Assembly: GCF_030272615.1 (NCBI RefSeq)
Contig: NC_081414.1
Coordinates: 238,797,233-238,861,232 of the forward strand
DNA: 64,000 bases
Direction: 5' to 3'
Source of the DNA: Cryptomeria japonica
Taxonomy: Eukaryota; Streptophyta; Pinopsida; Cupressales; Cupressaceae
Under the pieces are notes generated by a model that was given only the letters and a program-made list of their open reading frames with translations, did no database searches and was not told the DNA's origin. Below, in pieces: positions 23,741 through 35,788 of this stretch. How positions within the stretch are numbered: position 1 is the first letter of the stretch; each line of letters begins with the position of its first letter. The position numbers and the translations under genes are program-made.

Positions 23741-25537
23741 GTAGGATTTATAATATAAATAAAATTATAACTTTGTTTTAGGTCTTGAACCCATGGAAGC
23801 AAATACACACTAAAACATTTTTTTAGGGCTTCAACCCAAGTTCATTACTCTTTGATAATTACAACACTTATGGAAAGATGATTTAGCCTCAAATTAGTAT
23901 GAATAATTAATTAATTTGAACAATAATAATAACTCAACATGACTACATAAGCTACTTTGACACATTGCATCTAGCACACTTTTGGTTGTACTCAAATGTA
24001 GCTACTTTTAGATCACTATCTCCAATAAGAATTAGAAATTTATTTACATACTTCCACACAACATACGACCATCACATAAAGTCAAATATGCATTTTTCCC
24101 CATTCCTAGACATACATAACACATTGAAATCCATTAAGGGAAATATTTTCCATGACCCAATCAATTCCCAAGAGGAATCAAAATTCAAATTTGTAGACAC
24201 GAAGAAGACAATCTTTTCTGAAAATAAAATGCAGAAGTAAGAGCCACCAACCTAAAATTCGCAAAACCAAAAATTGAAGTTGAAATATGAAAATGTCAAG
24301 CCTTCTCAAATACAAATAATTAAACAATAAATGGAGCACAATTAAATATTAATAAATTAGATTAAATAAATTAATTACTTAATTTCTTAATAAAATGAAT
24401 AATCCAATCATATAATAAATCCAATAACCAAACCGCGACTGAGAAAAATAAGAAGCCAAAGAGATAGTTTGACCTCATAACCTATGGAACGAGGTGGAAG
24501 ATACTTAACCAATACAACACATCTCTTAGTTGACCCTAAAGAAAAATCAACCAAGCAAAAGACATCAAGATAAACTAACGAGTTGTACATCTTAAACCAA
24601 GAGTGTGTGAGAGAAACTATGTCATCTTGGACAACTTGCCATTGGGATAAAGACACGCTTAGAATTGTGGAGTTAGGTGGAGTCAATATCTTGTACCTAC
24701 AAGCCTACATCAAAGGCCAACATGACATATACAATACATACACATCACAATAAACAAACAGGTGATAGAGAATCGTGATGACATATCCCGCTCGCAATGA
24801 GTGATATGGCATCGTCTCTTCTAACAAAGACAATCATGTAATATAATACCTAAACATCACATAGAATCATTATCATGAAGTGGGGTTAGTATCATTATTA
24901 ATCTCATAATTCATGGCATAAGCAGGGTACATATAGAAGTTAGTAGATAATTTAGCATCATAATTTTTTTGTTTTAGTTTATCATAATAACTTTTTAATT
25001 TGTGTTCTTACCTAAAGATTTTTTTATGTTTCCCTCTTGATGTGGCTTATTATTTGAAAGAAAAGTTAGGTATTAGTAATATATGTCCTATTATATTGTT
25101 TTCCTTGCAAGTTAGTTCTTTACATCATGAGTAAAATTGAATTTTTGAAAGGGCACAGAAACCTTAGACAACTAAAATGTCGAACACATCAAGAAAAACC
25201 AATAAATTGAAAGATATGCGAATGTTACAATGTAAAAAACACACTAACAACACCATGAGAGTTAGGAGCTAAACGCTTACAAAATCTCCAATTTGATCTC
25301 AAAACTGCACACCCTTGACCTAGGTGTGATATTTTGAGATCTTTTAACAATAGTCCATGGCTAAAATTTTCCTACATCCACATGGAGAGGAGACATAAGA
25401 ATGGAATCCATATCTATGCTATTCAACCAATAGATGGAGTGACCAAGATATGATAAATGATAACTATATGGAGATGGTGCAATCTAAGAAGGTATGACCA
25501 ATCATGTACCATAAGTAGTACGCTCAAACACACACAA

Positions 25538-25630
25538 ACACACATGTATATATGTATATATGTATATGTGTGTGTATATGTATATGTATATACATATCTA
25601 TATGTATATTTATATAAATATATACACATC
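25538..25630. repeat. TATATG microsatellite, beta copy
   Basis: Counterpart of 1770-1875, missing several hexamer units. Confidence 0.9.
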
Positions 25631-27017
25631 TCACACAAGCATCCACATATATATCAATATCAATTGATATACATTAAATCATTTTCGATATCAAAATCAT
25701 AAATATTTTGATAAGAGCTCAATTAAATTGCTTTAAAAATGAACTAATAAATAAATAATGATATCAATATTAATTTGTCCATTTATATATCAAATTCCAT
25801 GTTCATGTCAATACATTAATCCATTTGCTACAACTTATAACACATACTTTTTTATGTTTATTTTTGTTGTGGGTGTCAACTTTGTCCCATGCTCTAACAT
25901 CAAGGACATGCTTTAATAGTTATCTTGTATTTATTCACTACTATTATTGGTAAACCTTTTAACATATATGATTTAATATTATAGTTAAAATTAAAATGAC
26001 AAAATTGATATAAAAAATAGATACATTTTATATATTTTTTAAATTGCATATTATAATTTAAAAATAATAGTATATAAATTTATACAAAACTATTACAAAT
26101 ATAAATAAATATATAAATTCTTAAATTTAAAATTATAAATAATTAAATATTAAAAATACAAAATATTTGTCAAAAGTTGTATCTCAATTGGTTGAGCACA
26201 ATTGGTGAAGATGATGGACTTCCTAATTTTGATTTTCCCTTATCTTTTGGTTATCTAGATTTTGTGTTTTCTAATAGTTTTCTTTTTGACTTGACTTATA
26301 GATTTACAGAAATTTGATCTTTTAAAATAAAAGAATTTATAAAATTCATAATTGTATAAAATAAATATTCATTCAGAATTGAAAAACAATTATCTAATTA
26401 TAGATTAACCAACTTAGACCTATATTCTATTGAAAAATAGAGTATTTTTCTTAGACTTAAAACGTGTAATCCTCCACAAAAATGGTTGTGAATAATCCAG
26501 TAATACATAAAAGGACTTCAACTATTAGCTCTTATCAAAATTGATAATTCTGGCTTCTCCCTGGCTTTCAAGTCATATCAACGAAAGATCTTAATTAAAT
26601 TGCTCAGATGGCTTTCCTTTGCAATCTTTGCTTGCTGACTATCGAACAAAACCAAAGTCAAGTTTAAATTTGGTGGCGTTATTCAGGTGATAGGAATAAA
26701 AATAATCAGATAATGTGATACACTTCCGCCAAATGAATAAAGCCAAGAAAAGATTAACAGGCCCAATGACTACAAATACTTACAACATTTTCTCCAAATG
26801 CATAATGTTAAAGCACATGCATACATCTGCATTTTCTTGTCTTGCTACCATTTGTCCCTTCAACAATACAATTTGCTTTGCTCTGCACCGCAATACACGG
26901 TAACATTATATTTATGTATCCAAACAACTATTGGAAAATTAAAGAATGTAGAGTTTCTCATTAGGAGGAACAACTTGGCAAGAAAAAATGGAAAAGGCAA
27001 ACTGTTTTAATAGACTT

Positions 27018-28356
27018 AAATGGATGCTCTGACAAGATATTTTTTAACTAGAACTTATTTATAAACCCAAGTTTAATCACCATTGTTGAAAGCAAAGGGA
27101 ATACTGTAGAGCTCCCTTCAAACCCAACAAGGTCAGTACACAATTAACACTACTAGCCTTCAATGCAATGCAGGATGGTGAAATATATAAATCAGCAATT
27201 GAGTTAATATGGCACATAGCCATTGATTGGTATCAAAGGAGCTCTATCAATATATTCCAATAACATACCCGATTTTAACTTGTTTGAATAAGATTGGGCA
27301 TTCACAAAATTGCCTTTACAAATTTATAAATTTTTAGGTTTACTGACATTTAGATTGCTTACAGTGAAGGCCTTACATAGTGTTAACCTTCTAGATAGTG
27401 AAGGCCTTACATAATGTTAACCTTCTAGCTATTGTATTTAGCTAGATGGCACTATCTATAGTTCTATACATTTATAGATCTTGGTCATACTATGTAACCT
27501 TCATGAGAATCTATGACATAACATCATTAACCCAATACAATATTGAAAAAAACATTATTAATCTATTGAATTTCAAAAAGGCAACCCTTAACACTATCAG
27601 GACCAATTGTATCTTAGAATATGCAGAGAACGGTTATTATGCCTTGCTCATTTTATAGTAGTCAACTACGTTGATACTATAATTTTTAAACACTTCAGAA
27701 GTTCCAAAGGGGGTACTATGACCCTCTGTACTTACTTTGGAGCTTCTGAGCTGTTTAAAATGCCCAGGCATTTGGAGCTTCTGAGCTGTTTAAAATGCCC
27801 AGGCATAATAATCATTCCTAGGGTATTCTAAGATACAATTGGTAATAATATTGTTAAAGGTTTTCTATTTCTGATTTCCATTGGATATATTTGTCAATAA
27901 TGTTTTTTGAAATTCAAAAAGGTTTCCATTGGATATATTTGTCAATAATGCTTTTTGAAATTCAAAAAGGTTAAACACCATGTAAGGCCTTCACTGTAAG
28001 CATTCTAAGATGTCAGAAAACGTAAAAAACCATTCTAAGATGTTAGAAAACCTAAAAATTTATTGATACTGATCTTATGGAGGCAACTTCGTGAATGCAC
28101 AATCTTTTTCAAACAAGTGAAAATCAGGTATGTTATTTGAATATATTGGTAGAGCTCCTTTGATACCAAAAAAAACTAAATTGACTCAACTGTTGATTTA
28201 TGCATTGCATTGAAGGCTGGTAGTGTTAATTGTGTACTAACCTTGTTTGGTTTGAATGGATCTCTACAATATTCTCTTTGCTTTCAATAGTAGTGATCAA
28301 ACTTGAGTTTATAAATAGGTTCTAATTAAAAAAAATCTTACCAGAGTATCCATTTA
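27018..28356. repeat. Palindrome 1, uninterrupted (beta)
   Basis: Left arm 27018 to about 27715, turn near 27720, right arm to about 28356. It is the same structure as in alpha without the copia insertion. The right half carries short tandem duplications absent from alpha: 35 bp twice (27736-27805), 48 bp twice (27875-27970) and about 29 bp twice (about 28000-28058). Confidence 0.85.
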
Positions 28357-28448
28357 ACTACCTACCTTTTAACTAGTAAATGATAATATTAAACAAAGCC
28401 TTGGTTATTTTCAGTTCAGTACTCACTCTCTCTGTAATCTTCTTTAAT

Positions 28449-28530
28449 ATGTAGGTCCCCAACCTAACCTACCCAGGCTAGGGAATTCAATGTAGGTCCC
28501 CAACCTAACCTACCCAGGCTAGGGAATTCT
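28449..28530. repeat. 41-bp tandem pair with AC-element-like core (beta)
   Basis: Identical to 13644-13725. Confidence 0.7.
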
Positions 28531-28640
28531 TACAACAGTCCCCCAGAGACAACGGTGCCAGACTCTTTTTACCTTCCAATAGATTTTAAATACATTCCAA
28601 CACCTTTTACACAAGAAGACAAATTCTTCAACATTCGTGG
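28531..28640 (+). pseudogene. Mei2-like RRM exon end joined to palindrome scar (beta)
   Basis: Same arrangement as 13726-13830: an acceptor-like TTACAACAG, the frame DSFYLPIDFK, then the reverse complement of the exon start. About 440 bp around it differ from alpha at only about four bases, fewer than in many neighbouring stretches. Confidence 0.6.
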
Positions 28641-28756
28641 AAACCTATTAAAAGTACATTGGGAGAGGTTCAATATTTCACTTCATATATATTGGAAGGA
28701 AAAAAGGTCATACGCTAATCTGGTGGCTCTTATGCATCTGTGCTCTTCTCGTTAAG

Positions 28757-30837
28757 TCACTTGGAGTGTCTGTCTAAGAATCGAAGAAACACGACCTCGA
28801 CTAGAAAAATTAATATATAGCACGATCACATTAGTATAAATGGTAAAGTAATTGTTGTTCTTACAAATTAAGACAAAATTAGTTTGCCAAAAACCATAAC
28901 ATGAATACTGGGCATACCTGTATACGTTGAGCATACCTGTATACGTTGAGAATATATCTTATAAAATCATAATACGTTGAGAATGTTGTTGTTGTTATAA
29001 AATCGAAATAAATTGGCCTTCAGAGCCATAATATGAATACTGGGCATACCTGTATACGTTGAGAATATTTCTTATTCTCATAACAGTTTTTCTCTCCTGT
29101 TGGGAGTTGTCCCATCTGTTATCCAAAAGCTATCCAAAACATTAAAAACAAGAGCTGCATGGCAGCGAAGTTCCAGAGAATGAAGGATTGTGTTTGTAAT
29201 AGGATTTGCTAAGGCTGGTAGCTAAATTGTCTTATAACAAGGAGGTCAAATGGAAGAGCTTATGCCAAAATAAGAGTGTTGGAATAAAGCATTAGGGATA
29301 CAAGAATATCATCAGATGATGTGTGAAGGAATCGAGTGATAGCAAGCTAGACACAATTTGTTTAAAGGGTTTAGAAACTTTAATGAAAATGCAATTGGCA
29401 GTTGTAGATGTAGACTATATAGTAGTTTTGTGTATGCAACATGGGAGTTGTGGAATAGGATATGCAACATGAGAGTTGTGGAACAGGATGTTAAGTTCAT
29501 TCAAAACATAAAGAGAACTATACATAACAATAAGGTATGATGTAAAATAAAGATTTCTTTTTAACAGAGCTTCTTTGAAGTCGTGGATATTCATTTATAG
29601 TAGGTGAGATCATTACATATATGATAAAGATTCAATTTATTAAAAAACTAGAACATTTTCAAATACCTAGCATAGCTAAATTAACAAATGTGGTCAGAGA
29701 AAGTTTATAAGAATGGTGAATGTCACATGTATTACTTAAAAAATAACAACATAAAACATAACTATCAACCAAGCAGGAAGTTGTTTACATCCATCTTCTA
29801 AGATTTGGTCATGCTCTCCACTTAAAATCAAAATTTCCAACAAAACACCCAATCAACAGTCCTTGAATACAACCTTGGATAAACGACATCTAGACAACAA
29901 AAAAAACAGTCCATGAAAAAAAGAATGAAAATAAATCAGTACCAAATGTGTATGTATAACAAAACTCTCTGTATTTGTAATACATGCATCACCCACATTG
30001 TAAGGATGCGCATGATTCCTTCCTGATTTACATTGGTGAATCGGTACATAGATACACCTATTAATTCCACCTTGGTGATGAAAGACGGCTCATGTGGCAG
30101 CTCTTCTCTAGCCTGGGTGTGCTTTCTCCAAACTTCTCTCTAGAAGAACATTGTTCATCTTCATGATGGTGGCAGTTGCTCTGCTAGTGAGGAGATACTA
30201 TGTGAAGGGGAAAACCTCTTGTACTCATTACGTTGTGAGCATTTTTGTGTGGTTGATGGCTCCGTGGAATGGCAATCTATGTGCCACAATAGAGGACTCC
30301 TAAAGTCTAAGTGTGTGGGGGAGTGTTGTTAGTGCCATGACTGCCCTCATTATCAATTGTAATTACTGGGTTCCTCATGGGCTTTCTGGAAAGCCAGACT
30401 TTTGTTAGGTTTGGGTTTTCTACACCTGTTATGCTTATTTATTATTCCATGCTACCTATGATGTTGGACAAGAATGAATAAAATATACATTGAAGGACGG
30501 GTAAGAAGGGAAATACTATGTACTCTCCTAATTGATCAATGTCAGGAACATGTCAAATGAGGAAATGAGAAAGATGGAAGGAGAAAAACGAGAAATATAG
30601 GAGAAACACATTTAAATCATTTAGCTTATAGGTTAAAAGGAATGCTAAGAACATGGATGTGTTTTGAATTGGACACCTTAAATTGAGTTTTAACTGTTTA
30701 TTATCTTATTCGGATATAATACTTAGAATATACTTCAGAGAAGATTGAACTTGTCCTTTGAATTTTCTATTAATTTGTCCCAAATCTATGGCAATTTGAC
30801 TTTACTAAAACCCCTTTGAAATGTCTCAAAAATTTGT
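28757..30837. other. Non-coding segment (beta)
   Basis: Counterpart of 13950-16076. No gene is recognised. Confidence 0.5.
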
Positions 30838-32009
30838 ATGAGCCAGAAACAACAAGAATTGTCGACTAAATTGAGGCAAGAAAAAATTCAGATGGAAAAT
30901 AAACTCAAAAACTCAACGATACTAGTAAGAAATTGAATACAAAGATGAGTGAGGATAAGCGGTCATGGGGTTCCTGTAAGGAGAAGTTGGAAAACCAGGT
31001 TTCAGAGCTACAAAATGAGCTTAATGAAGCAAAAGTATTCAGCCAAGGACATGAACAACTGTGCAGTAAGCTGAGACAAGAAAAAACTGATTTGCAAGCA
31101 AGAGTTTTACAGTTGGATGGTGATCTTAATGAAGCAAGAATTTTGATTAACAAACATCAAGAATTGCGCTCTGAATTACTGAAAGAAAATAATCAATTGG
31201 ACAATAAGGTAAGAGAATACAATGATGAGACTGAAGAATTGAAAGCAAAATTGTCTGAAGCTGGGTGCTTGTGGGAATCTTCTAAGACAGAGTTGGAAGC
31301 CACTGTTGCAGGGCTGCAAAATGAGCTCAATGAAACAAAAGTGTTGAGCCTGAAACATGAAGAAGCATGCATTCAATTAAGGCATGAAAAAATAAAATTG
31401 GAAGAGGAGTTGAGAGAGTTGAATAATAGGAATGAGGAATTACATGAAAAAATGACTGAAAAAGGTTACCTTTGGGATACTTGTAAGGTGAATTTAGAAG
31501 GTACGATTGTAAAGCTGCAGAAAAACTCAAGAAAACGAAGATTCTGGCCCACCATAATCAAGTCTTATGCAATGAAATAAGTAGAGAAAAAGCTGAGTTA
31601 GAAAATAATTTAAATCAATCCATTAATGAAACTCAACAATTGAAGGAAAAATTGGCTGAAGATAGGCACATGTGGGACGCTTCCAAGGGAAAATTTGAAG
31701 TTACAATTCCGAAACTGCAAAATGATCTCAATGAAGCAAGAATGCTAAGCCAAAAGTATGAAGATTTGTGGTCTCAAACAGGAAAAGAAAAAAATGAGTT
31801 GGAAAAGACTCTTAGACAACTACAAAATGAAGTCGATGAAACAAAGATTTTGAGAGTAAAAGACCAAGAGCAGTGTAATGTGCTAAGGGAAGAAAACAAT
31901 CGGTTAGGACATAAGTTGAAACAATGCAATGACAGCATTGCAAAATTAAATACAAAAATTAAAGAAGAGGAGCTATTGTGGGTTTGTAAGCTGAGCTGCA
32001 AGAAATAGG
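30838..32009 (+). pseudogene. Coiled-coil repeat protein, frameshifted
   Basis: A long heptad-rich frame from MSQKQQELSTKLRQEK (about 30838) to a stop near 32009. It is built of about 67-residue repeats, each opening with a Trp motif (SWGSCKEKLE, LWESSKTELE, LWDTCKVNLE, MWDASKGKFE) followed by LQNELNEXKXLSXXHE. The first and last repeats contain an extra 35-residue sub-unit. One base is lost near 30910, and a second frameshift lies near 31517 (after IVKLQ), beyond which the frame continues at EKLKKTKILAHHNQ. I see no motor or other domain, so I cannot name it. It may be the tail of a larger scaffold or filament-like gene, or a relic. It lies convergent to the HIPP-like gene. Confidence 0.65.
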
Positions 32010-32061
32010 TATGGAGATTTCTTCTTGGAAGAATAGGTATTGAAAACCCCTAGATGAGAAT

Positions 32062-32502
32062 TCAGCAGATGGTACAGAAGTTCTCATTTTCGAAACGGAA
32101 TTTATACTCACCATTTTCCAAACTGTAATCATAATAAACCCTCGGAACATACACAGTTGTCGGGTTCTCTGATTTATTCTCTTCTTTCTTTTCCTTATTT
32201 CTCTCCTTAGCAGGCCCAACGCTCTGCAGTTCGACAAAATTAAAACCGAATTCCCTGAGTCTTGAGGCAATAAACAAAGGGTCTGCTTCCCCAATTACAG
32301 TCATCGTTTTTTGCTTCATGTCCACAGCCACAGAATCCACCCCTGCAATTCAAATATTCATTCATCAGATTGTCAAGAGGAACAAATCTAGGGTTAGGGT
32401 TTGAGAGCGGAAAGGAAAAAGTAGCAGACCTTCCACCACTGCAACCACTTTAAGGGCTTTCCTCTTTCTTTTCTCGTCCTCAATCGCCAATTTTAACACC
32501 AT
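32062..32502 (-). CDS. HIPP-like heavy-metal-associated isoprenylated protein
   Basis: Two exons on the minus strand, 32430-32502 and 32062-32342, with an 87-bp GT-AG intron, give 117 residues. It starts MVLKLAIEDEKRKRKALKVV and continues VEGVDSVAVDMKQKTMTVIGEADP, a typical HMA fold of heavy-metal-associated isoprenylated plant proteins. The usual metal-binding CxxC loop is replaced by EDEKRKRK, so metal binding is doubtful. A lysine/glutamate-rich linker follows, and the protein ends CTIC, a CaaX-type prenylation box that would anchor it to membranes. An upstream in-frame ATG at 32550 would add 16 residues, but a TTTGCAG just before the chosen start could be an acceptor of a further intron. 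No stop or frameshift is seen. Alpha lacks this gene entirely. Confidence 0.8.
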
Positions 32503-32928
32503 TTTCTGCAAATTTTCAACACAGATGTTTATCAGTTGGAATTTTGACATGAATCCAGGAACTGAAGATATTTATAAACAGATATGATTGGCGATGAATA
32601 TCTTTGAATGATCAATATAAAATGAGCATAAATAGAAGGGGCGTTGGTGAGCATCAATTAGTAGCCCGCCCTTAAATATCTTAGATATAATCAAAGACCA
32701 CTGTTTTCCTTCGGTATCCTGCAACTTATACAATGACGGGAATGTATGTATCTCATAACGAAAAGAGTGATGAAATTAATAGCATTGGTATAGTTACAAA
32801 ATTCAATTTAACAAAAACCACCAACTCTTACGTTGAAGGAGGAATCAGTACCACAGCTAAATTCCTTTCTTCCTCTCCCTTCGCATTTCCATCCACCGCT
32901 GAGTTATCCCTTCATTTCCTGAAATGTC
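32503..32928. other. Intergenic, between HIPP-like gene and LRR fragment
   Basis: The likely promoter side of the HIPP-like gene lies here. No clear motif is seen that I would assign. The plus-strand open frame 32733-32996 overlaps the LRR end and looks like chance. Confidence 0.4.
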
Positions 32929-33517
32929 TACATACAACAAACTTTGACTGCCTTAACACGATCCATCCATTCAGCACCCAATCTCTTACAATTTGAGAGA
33001 TTTAATCTTGTCAATGATGGGAGAGTGTGGAAATCGTCGGAAATATTAGCCAAATTAGAGCATCCTGATAAATCTACATTCTCCAAGCAAACAAGCTGAC
33101 CAAAAAAATCTGAAAATCTGGTTAAACTGCAGCATCCAGACAAATTCAACTCTTTTAACGCTCCAAGGCAATGGAACAATTCCTCTAGTTTATCACATTT
33201 GGATAAATTTAAAGTTTGCAAACTTTTTAGTTTACCAAAAAAATCTGGAAGTCTGGTTAAACTGCAGCATCCGGACAAATTCAACTCTTTTAACGCTCCA
33301 AGGCAATGGAAGTCGCTGCACAATTCTTCTAATTTATCACATTTGGATAAAATAAGAATTGCAAACTTCTAAGTTCACCAGAAAGATCAGGTAGCTTGGT
33401 TAAACTGCAGCATCTGGACATATCCAACTCTTTTAATGCTCCAGAACCTAGCAAGACTCTAAGACAGCCACATTCGTCACATTGGAAAGGGCATCTGTGC
33501 ACAGTATTTGCTTCCAC
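32929..33517 (-). pseudogene. Leucine-rich-repeat fragment (NLR-type)
   Basis: Minus-strand LRRs of the style LKELNLSGCCSLTRLPDFFG and LKSLQTLNLSKCDKLEEL, common in the C-terminal part of plant TIR- or CC-NBS-LRR proteins. It starts near MEANTVHRCPFQCDECGC (33517) and ends in a stop at 32928. One frameshift near 33360 splits it. No TIR, NB-ARC or P-loop is present in the window. The DNA itself is tandemly repeated, about 136-140 bp three times, starting near 33121, 33257 and 33398. It could be a 3' exon of a gene that lost its 5' part, or a captured fragment. Confidence 0.7.
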
Positions 33518-33529
33518 ATAATGTTTACG

Positions 33530-34470
33530 TGTAGGATGTTATAGCATCTTCCTGACAATCTACCCTGCACCCTGCATTTTCCTGGAAATCTGGATTGCGA
33601 ACATAAATAATACGCATCTTTACCAGATAGAAACTAAGGAAATAGGGAAAATTTTACAACAAAACCATGTGTTGATTGGTTGGGTGTGCTCAGATTAATA
33701 ACGGGTTACGCAAAATAGCCTCCGCTATAGTTTCCTGCCGGCAGGAACTAACAAATCTTTAGGATGGCATGCGCCACCAAAAGATATTTTCATTGAGATC
33801 TTGATAGTGGCACATTCTAGGGAATTTGGTTTTGTGTTAAATGCAATAAGCTTTTCTATAATCGTAGAGTAATAAAATAAAATAAAGGTGTAGAAAAATG
33901 AAATTACTGCTGTCTGAGTTGATAGCTGTAAAGATTTTTTTAGTGAAAGCATTTCTGTGGTGTTGAAATTATGTTACTCAAAACTCAATTTATAGATTTA
34001 TATTTTTAGAGAATTTTTAGATCAAATTCTGTCATTCACAAGAATACTATTGAAATTGTATATCAATATATAGCTCGAAAATTTATTTAGATACTGTAAT
34101 ACTGATTAAATAGTATGTCAGATTAAATCTAGTTGACTTTCTTGAAATTAATTAGAACAATACAGTCAACTAGATTTAGTCTGGGATATTCTGATAGTAA
34201 TACAATTAAATCTATTTGAAAAAAAACAAAATAATAAAAACAATATATTATTTTTCAATAAATCGAGACAGAGTTATCAACATAGTACATCTCAACCTTA
34301 AATTCTGTAAAGCTGAAAAGAAAAAAAAAACAAGAAAAAGAAACAGAGTTAACATACTCAAAACAGAGTTATAAAAATAGTATATCCCATTAAAATATAA
34401 GAAACCCTGCATCTAAAAAGAGAAAAAGCCATGTTGGCCGGCGTCGCTGTGTCTCTGTTGACCAAGAGGG
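33530..34470. other. Non-coding segment shared with the window end
   Basis: 33766-34470 is a better-kept relative of about 62950-63362 (shared GAAATTACTGCTG, GTGTCTCTGTTGACC). No gene is seen. It ends in GACCAAGAGGGGGAA directly before the E module. Confidence 0.6.
34119..34183. repeat. 20-bp-stem inverted repeat
   Basis: CAGATTAAATCTAGTTGACT (34119-34138) faces AGTCAACTAGATTTAGTCTG (34164-34183) with one mismatch and a 25-base loop. Confidence 0.8.
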
Positions 34471-34474
34471 GGAA

Positions 34475-35745
34475 TGTTGTAAGACAGATAGAATTCCCTA
34501 TCAAACGGATTCAGCTGACTCATTTTCTTTCAGGCTGTAATAACAAGTGAAAGCAAAGCCTCAAGGAATCACGAGTAAATCCTTGAGTAAAAAGATTTAT
34601 AAACTGAAACCACAGTGGGTTGTATTTATATCAGCTTGTCATGGAGATTAACCAATTAAAACACTTTGCCTCTTCAAGATATAAATTGATAGAGCGTTGA
34701 TTCTACTGAAAACAAATTGTAATGACCTAAGTTGCTTGTCAAACCTAGATGAATATTAGGTTCATACAGAGTTCAACTGAAGAAAGAAACATCCTGAATA
34801 GGTTAACTATCATTTCTTTATAGCTCTGAAAATACTAATATTCAACAACTTCAAAGATTTATCGTACAATACATAGACCAACTGTAAACCTACGGAAGAG
34901 AGGGTACAAAAATAAAATATTGTTTACCAATCTCCCCACAATCCGTGCCAGAACAATTAATGGGACAGGTGATAGGTTGGAGGTGTAGATTGAGATAGGA
35001 GTAGACTGAAATCCAGTCGTATCCAAGAAAGATCAGGTTTTTGTTAGTCTTTAATGTTGAAGATTGACAATAGATATGGGAGAAATGGACATCTTAGGAA
35101 AGGCAGTGAGTAATTGGGATTATCTTCCAACATATCTGAAGCCTATTTCTTATTAGTTTTTAGCAATCAAAATCATCTTTATTAGTGGGATTCATATTAC
35201 GATATAATAATAGAATTTAATTGCATAATTTTTGAGTTAAATTGGTTCATTCATATTTCATAACAGATATCCAGTGAGAATGAATGGTCTACTTAACATT
35301 CATTGTATCGAGGTGATGCACACATGGCTGAAACATCAAGACTTCCTAAGAGTAGGTCACCCATCCTAATAATTTTTCTGACTCAAACATGAGAAACTCC
35401 ATGATTAAGTGTGCTTGAATTGAAGTAATACTAAGATGACTGACCTCATGAGAAATTCCAATACTTCATTTAGCAAACCATCTTAAATACATTCATAAAG
35501 ATTATATATTGATTCGATTCTTTTACAATACAACTTAATTCTTAAACTCCCACCAAAATTCATTCTTTTATATGACACAGCCACATTATCTTCTATTGTA
35601 TTGCAAGATTGATAGTGAATGTTTTAGGTGATATGCCAAAGGTCACAAACTGCATGCATCATTAAGAAAAAACCCCAAGAAAAGTAAAACCTATGAATGT
35701 TTCAATTAGATCTAGGCTAACCCAAAGAATAATAAACTTCTTAAA
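34475..35745. repeat. E module, copy 2
   Basis: Starts TGTTGTAAGACAGATAGAATTCCC after AAGAGGGGGAA and ends at AATAATAAACTT. It keeps the 94-bp segment missing from copies 1 and 3. It is followed by about 40 bp of copia-relic end and then a new unit head at 35789. Confidence 0.75.
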
Positions 35746-35788
35746 CATGCAAGAGACCTTAGTAGGATTTATAATATAAAGAAAATTA

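Larger units (their letters stand above)
1..23768. repeat. Tandem duplication unit alpha
   Basis: First of two tandem copies. Its sequence from base 1 recurs at 23769 in the same order, ending in the same copia relic that precedes 23769 and 44479. Relative to beta it carries an inserted copia element (4221-13186), lacks about 5.35 kb at the junction near 16309, and has a shorter copia relic near 23340. Corrected for these events the two units have matching lengths (about 20 kb). By-eye differences in aligned stretches are roughly 1 to 4 percent. The true left border may lie outside the window. Confidence 0.93.

Noticed and set aside
24408-24686. Minus-strand frame shared with 688-1044
   Set aside because: No known domain, differing ends in the two copies, and differences without codon pattern. 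Probably chance in the repeat unit.
30905-32001. Minus-strand frames opposite the coiled-coil gene
   Set aside because: Ser/Leu/Phe-rich antisense shadows of the heptad frame.
33725-33952. Minus-strand frame upstream of the LRR fragment as its missing 5' exon
   Set aside because: No TIR or NB-ARC motif, and the same segment recurs in decayed form at 63000-63150 without an LRR gene.
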